Shown here: positions 62,046 through 64,000 of the stretch, in pieces
Numbering within the stretch: the stretch's first letter is position 1
How the letters are laid out: every line of letters begins with the position of its first letter
Source: Pseudochrobactrum saccharolyticum
GTDB taxonomy: Bacteria; Pseudomonadota; Alphaproteobacteria; Rhizobiales; Rhizobiaceae
Length of the DNA: 64,000 bases
Reading direction: 5' to 3'
NCBI RefSeq assembly: GCF_008801715.1
Contig: NZ_VZPG01000002.1
Coordinates: 186,001-250,000 of the forward strand
Program-made: the position numbers and the translations under genes
The notes under the pieces: generated by a model
The model's database searches: none
Told to the model about the DNA's origin: nothing
Seen by the model: only the letters and a program-made list of their open reading frames with translations

Positions 62046-63047
62046 TTATTGAACAGGCTGCCCTTCTTGCGTTTTGGCGACACATTGCGCGGAGAATGTG
62101 CTGAGTTTTTCGCGCTCTTCATCTGTTGTGGTGCTGCTTTTCAAGAGATTGGTCAGCTGGTTGCTCTGGATATTTTCCAGCATACAGCCGCAATAGATCC
62201 GGCATAGTTGCGGATCGCTGTCGGCGCTGCACTGAACAGTGCATTGCTGGACAAAATTGGCCGCCTGAATTGCCGGTGACGGCGGAAAGATTGCCGAAAC
62301 CCCATAGAGCAGACCGATCAGAACCGGTTGATGCACCAGATAAAAGATCAGGCTGTGACGGCCGATAAAGATGAGCAGACGTTCCAGCCATTGCGGTTTG
62401 ATCCCGCCTTGCAGCAAGCGCAGCAAACCGGTTGACTGCATGATGCGCGCCGCCGCAATGCCAAGCAGCACTGCGCCAAACCACGGAAACAGCGGCACAT
62501 AATCGTTGGAAACCGGATTGACGGTCGAAAGGCCAACCCACCACAGCGCCGGATGGTCGAAAATTTCTGCGCGGAAATAAACCGGTGTTGCTATGATTGC
62601 TGCGGCCAGTGCAACAGTGATCCACACGGGCATGCGCAGGAATAACAGGCCGAGCAGGCTTGCCAGTGCGATCTGATGCAGAATGCCGAAGAAGATAAAG
62701 CCTTGCGGCATGAAAAACCATGTCAGCAGGCTGATTGCGGCGGCGGCAATAACCACTTGCGTTAGACGTTTGAAAAATGGCTGCCAGCGAATGGCGCGGC
62801 CATGGGCAAGCACCAGACTGAAGCCGACCAGAAAGAGAAAGCTGGAAGCGATGCAGCGGGCAAAAATCCGCCACCAGCCCTGACTGGCGCTGCCTTGCAC
62901 CAGATAGCCGAAAAACTCCAGATCCCAGCCGAAATGATAAATCGCCATGGCAATCAGTGCCAGCCCGCGGGCAATATCCAATCGTCCAAGACGTGAACCG
63001 GATTTCATCGGTGTTTCAGCGTTAATGGCAGTGCTGGCCGGATTCAT
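62046..63047 (-). CDS. DUF1624-family multi-pass membrane protein with Cys-rich tail
   Basis: Protein of 333 residues with about eight membrane helices, in the DUF1624/heparan-alpha-glucosaminide acetyltransferase-like superfamily. The N-terminal RLDIARGLALIAMAIYHFGWDLEFFGY holds the conserved Asp/Arg and His pattern (quoted in part: RLDIARGLALIAMAIYHF). A C-terminal soluble tail (about 265-333) has six cysteines (CTVQCSADSDPQLCRIYCGC and AQC), unusual for the family. It may modify an envelope sugar, but this is inference. Converges on the MerR gene. Confidence 0.82.
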   Translation of the reverse strand: MNPASTAINAETPMKSGSRLGRLDIARGLALIAMAIYHFGWDLEFFGYLVQGSASQGWWRIFARCIASSFLFLVGFSLVLAHGRAIRWQPFFKRLTQVVIAAAAISLLTWFFMPQGFIFFGILHQIALASLLGLLFLRMPVWITVALAAAIIATPVYFRAEIFDHPALWWVGLSTVNPVSNDYVPLFPWFGAVLLGIAAARIMQSTGLLRLLQGGIKPQWLERLLIFIGRHSLIFYLVHQPVLIGLLYGVSAIFPPSPAIQAANFVQQCTVQCSADSDPQLCRIYCGCMLENIQSNQLTNLLKSSTTTDEEREKLSTFSAQCVAKTQEGQPVQ

Positions 63048-63449
63048 TGCAGACTTTCAGCTGATGCGTTTGTACGGATTTGATTGCCTATAGCTATAAT
63101 GAGTTCATGCCGGTGACAAGCTGACAGATGATCGGAGATTTGTCGTGATTTGGTGGTCAGGCTGGCGCGGTAACGGAGGGTAACTGGCTTTAATGTGTGG
63201 TTATTGCATGCAGTTCAGACAGAATTTGGCCGAAATGGTAAATATGACAAGATGAGGTTTTACAATTAAATTATTGAATTTAAATAACAATTTCTATCAT
63301 GGTAAATTTGCATAGCTGCTATGTCATGGTTTCGTCGCAATTGCAGATTGCTTGTGAACCGGCTTTGGATTATAAATAAGGGACAGGCATAGCAATGAGT
63401 GCGGTGCATGTTCTCATGAATGAAATACCGGAAACGAGTAAAATATTCC
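63048..63449. other. Intergenic region before the small membrane peptide gene
   Basis: 402 bases with no convincing gene; it is AT-rich in the middle (around 63260-63300). It should carry the promoter for the DUF1624 gene on the minus strand and for the small peptide gene on the plus strand. No repeat of the other families was recognised. Confidence 0.4.
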
Positions 63450-63548
63450 ATGGATGAAACAGTTCAGAAGTCCTGCTGGGGTGTAACCCTTTGGGCAGTT
63501 ATTGGATTGGCCGCTGTAATTTTGTTGACCTATTTGTTCTCCGTGTAA
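63450..63548 (+). CDS. 32-residue single-helix membrane peptide
   Basis: Open frame of 32 codons plus stop, beginning MDETVQKSCW and running through a single hydrophobic helix (TLWAVIGLAAVILLTYLFSV at the end). A short charged head followed by a membrane helix is the layout of known bacterial small membrane proteins. A strong intrinsic terminator begins 36 bases after the stop, which supports a real short transcript. The ribosome-binding site (GAAACGAG) is weak. Too short to assign to a family. Confidence 0.55.
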   Translation: MDETVQKSCWGVTLWAVIGLAAVILLTYLFSV

Positions 63549-63583
63549 TTACGGATATTCAAAAGAAATTTCAGAGCGTTCAG

Positions 63584-63611
63584 ATCACCGGTGCTTTCAA
63601 AGCCCGGTGAT
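63584..63611 (+). terminator. Intrinsic terminator of the small peptide gene
   Basis: ATCACCGG and CCGGTGAT (63584-63591 with 63604-63611) enclose an inner GCTTT/AAAGC stem and are followed by five T residues. Confidence 0.88.
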
Positions 63612-63634
63612 TTTTTATTGTGCTGTCGGTTTTG

Positions 63635-63775
63635 CTAGAGCGGTTTACGTCCAGATTGGATCACAGTGCTCGCTCTAGATTTTTTAATTTGCCGCATTAT
63701 CACAGCCGTCAAGTTGATCCAACTTGGCGAATTTAAGAGCGTCAAGTTGATCCAACTTGACTGTGAAATGCTCTG
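63635..63775. repeat. Mosaic repeat with tandem GTCAAGTTG units
   Basis: Starts CTAGAGCGG (63635-63643), closes module A at CGCTCTAGA (63671-63679), then carries GTCAAGTTGATCCAACTTG units (63707 on and 63741 on) separated by GCGAATTTAAGAGC, and ends in GCTCTGG. It is the same element as 59463-59637 in opposite orientation with fewer units. No gene was seen in 63776-63962. Confidence 0.8.
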
Positions 63776-63962
63776 GATCCTGCTTTTTCAAAGGGCGATA
63801 TTTCAAACATTGTCGCTTTCTTGCTGTTTTTTGGTGCAATCCGCGCATGTTGCCACCATATTAAATGAGACACTTATCTGATCCGGTTTTACAGAACCGC
63901 ATAACGGGTTATATAGGGCTTGAGATGAGGGAGTTTGCGGGCGGTGATTTGCCTGCACTTTT

Positions 63963-64000
63963 AGAGCTGTTTACGTCCAGATTGGATCATAGCGCTCGCT
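63963..64000 (+). repeat. Mosaic repeat, cut by the window end
   Basis: TAGAGCTGTTTACGTCCAG and the following ATTGGATCAT match the module A copies at 53975 and 63635; the window ends inside the closing CGCTCGCT arm. The full length cannot be seen. Confidence 0.6.

Noticed and set aside
59463-63775. Composite transposon bounded by inverted copies of one repeat
   Set aside because: The elements at 59463 and 63635 are in opposite orientation and bracket mgtE to the small peptide gene, but the genes between are ordinary chromosomal genes with no transposase or foreign signature, and the repeat is found elsewhere singly.

Overview
The window is a 64 kb stretch of chromosome from an alphaproteobacterium, most likely order Hyphomicrobiales (Rhizobiales) and close to Brucella/Ochrobactrum/Pseudochrobactrum. 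This rests on gene content: a very large two-TM coiled-coil protein resembling the growth pole ring protein, an alphaproteobacterial DksA without its zinc cysteines, a CckA hybrid kinase, an orphan FliO, paired YcjX/YcjF, and many ABC and TRAP uptake systems. Base composition looks close to 50% GC by eye, which fits Pseudochrobactrum-like genomes better than classical Brucella; the genus is inference. I saw no rRNA, tRNA, CRISPR array, insertion sequence, phage gene or integrase.

Layout. 1-6.9 kb: the end of a carbohydrate ABC importer operon (permease cut by the window edge, permease, ATPase) running into two GMC flavin oxidoreductases, an SDR and a Dabb protein, apparently uptake plus oxidation of an unknown sugar or polyol. 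7-9 kb: an outer-membrane barrel with an exported Ntn-hydrolase. 9-16.3 kb: mostly single genes (GGDEF enzyme, GNAT, small exported proteins, a fosmidomycin-resistance-type MFS with a divergent AraC regulator, a DUF4239-like membrane protein, two stress proteins). 16.4-24.6 kb, minus strand: an orphan peptide-binding protein, an aldehyde dehydrogenase and the 1,579-residue coiled-coil protein. 25.2-27.1 kb: a [2Fe-2S] ferredoxin and a thioredoxin-reductase-like ferredoxin reductase. 28.2-30.8 kb: folP-folB-folK and an O-methyltransferase. 31.6-34.9 kb: ycjF-like, ycjX and sixA-like. 35.3-41.4 kb: dksA, convergent fliO, cckA and an orphan branched-chain-amino-acid-type binding protein.

42.9-52.3 kb is the most system-like region. 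A divergent RpiR regulator faces a one-way run of an N-formylglutamate-amidohydrolase-family enzyme, a complete TRAP transporter, a glutamine-synthetase-family ligase, an aldehyde dehydrogenase and an iron-dependent alcohol dehydrogenase. Together these could import an amino alcohol, cap it with glutamate, oxidise the alcohol to an acid in two steps and remove the glutamate. 54.3-58.5 kb: metE on the minus strand under a cobalamin riboswitch, then glutamate dehydrogenase. 58.7-63.5 kb: small membrane genes, an MgtE magnesium channel, an orphan MerR regulator, a DUF1624 membrane protein and a 32-codon membrane peptide gene.

Intergenic spaces hold several families of dispersed palindromic repeats. 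One mosaic family has CTAGAGCG...CGCTCTAG ends, interchangeable internal modules and a tandem unit of variable copy number; one copy supplies the stop codons of two converging genes. A second family, about 120 bp, occurs twice just downstream of stop codons. Many genes end in clear intrinsic terminators. Starts were chosen from Shine-Dalgarno matches and family length, so several differ from the longest reading frame.
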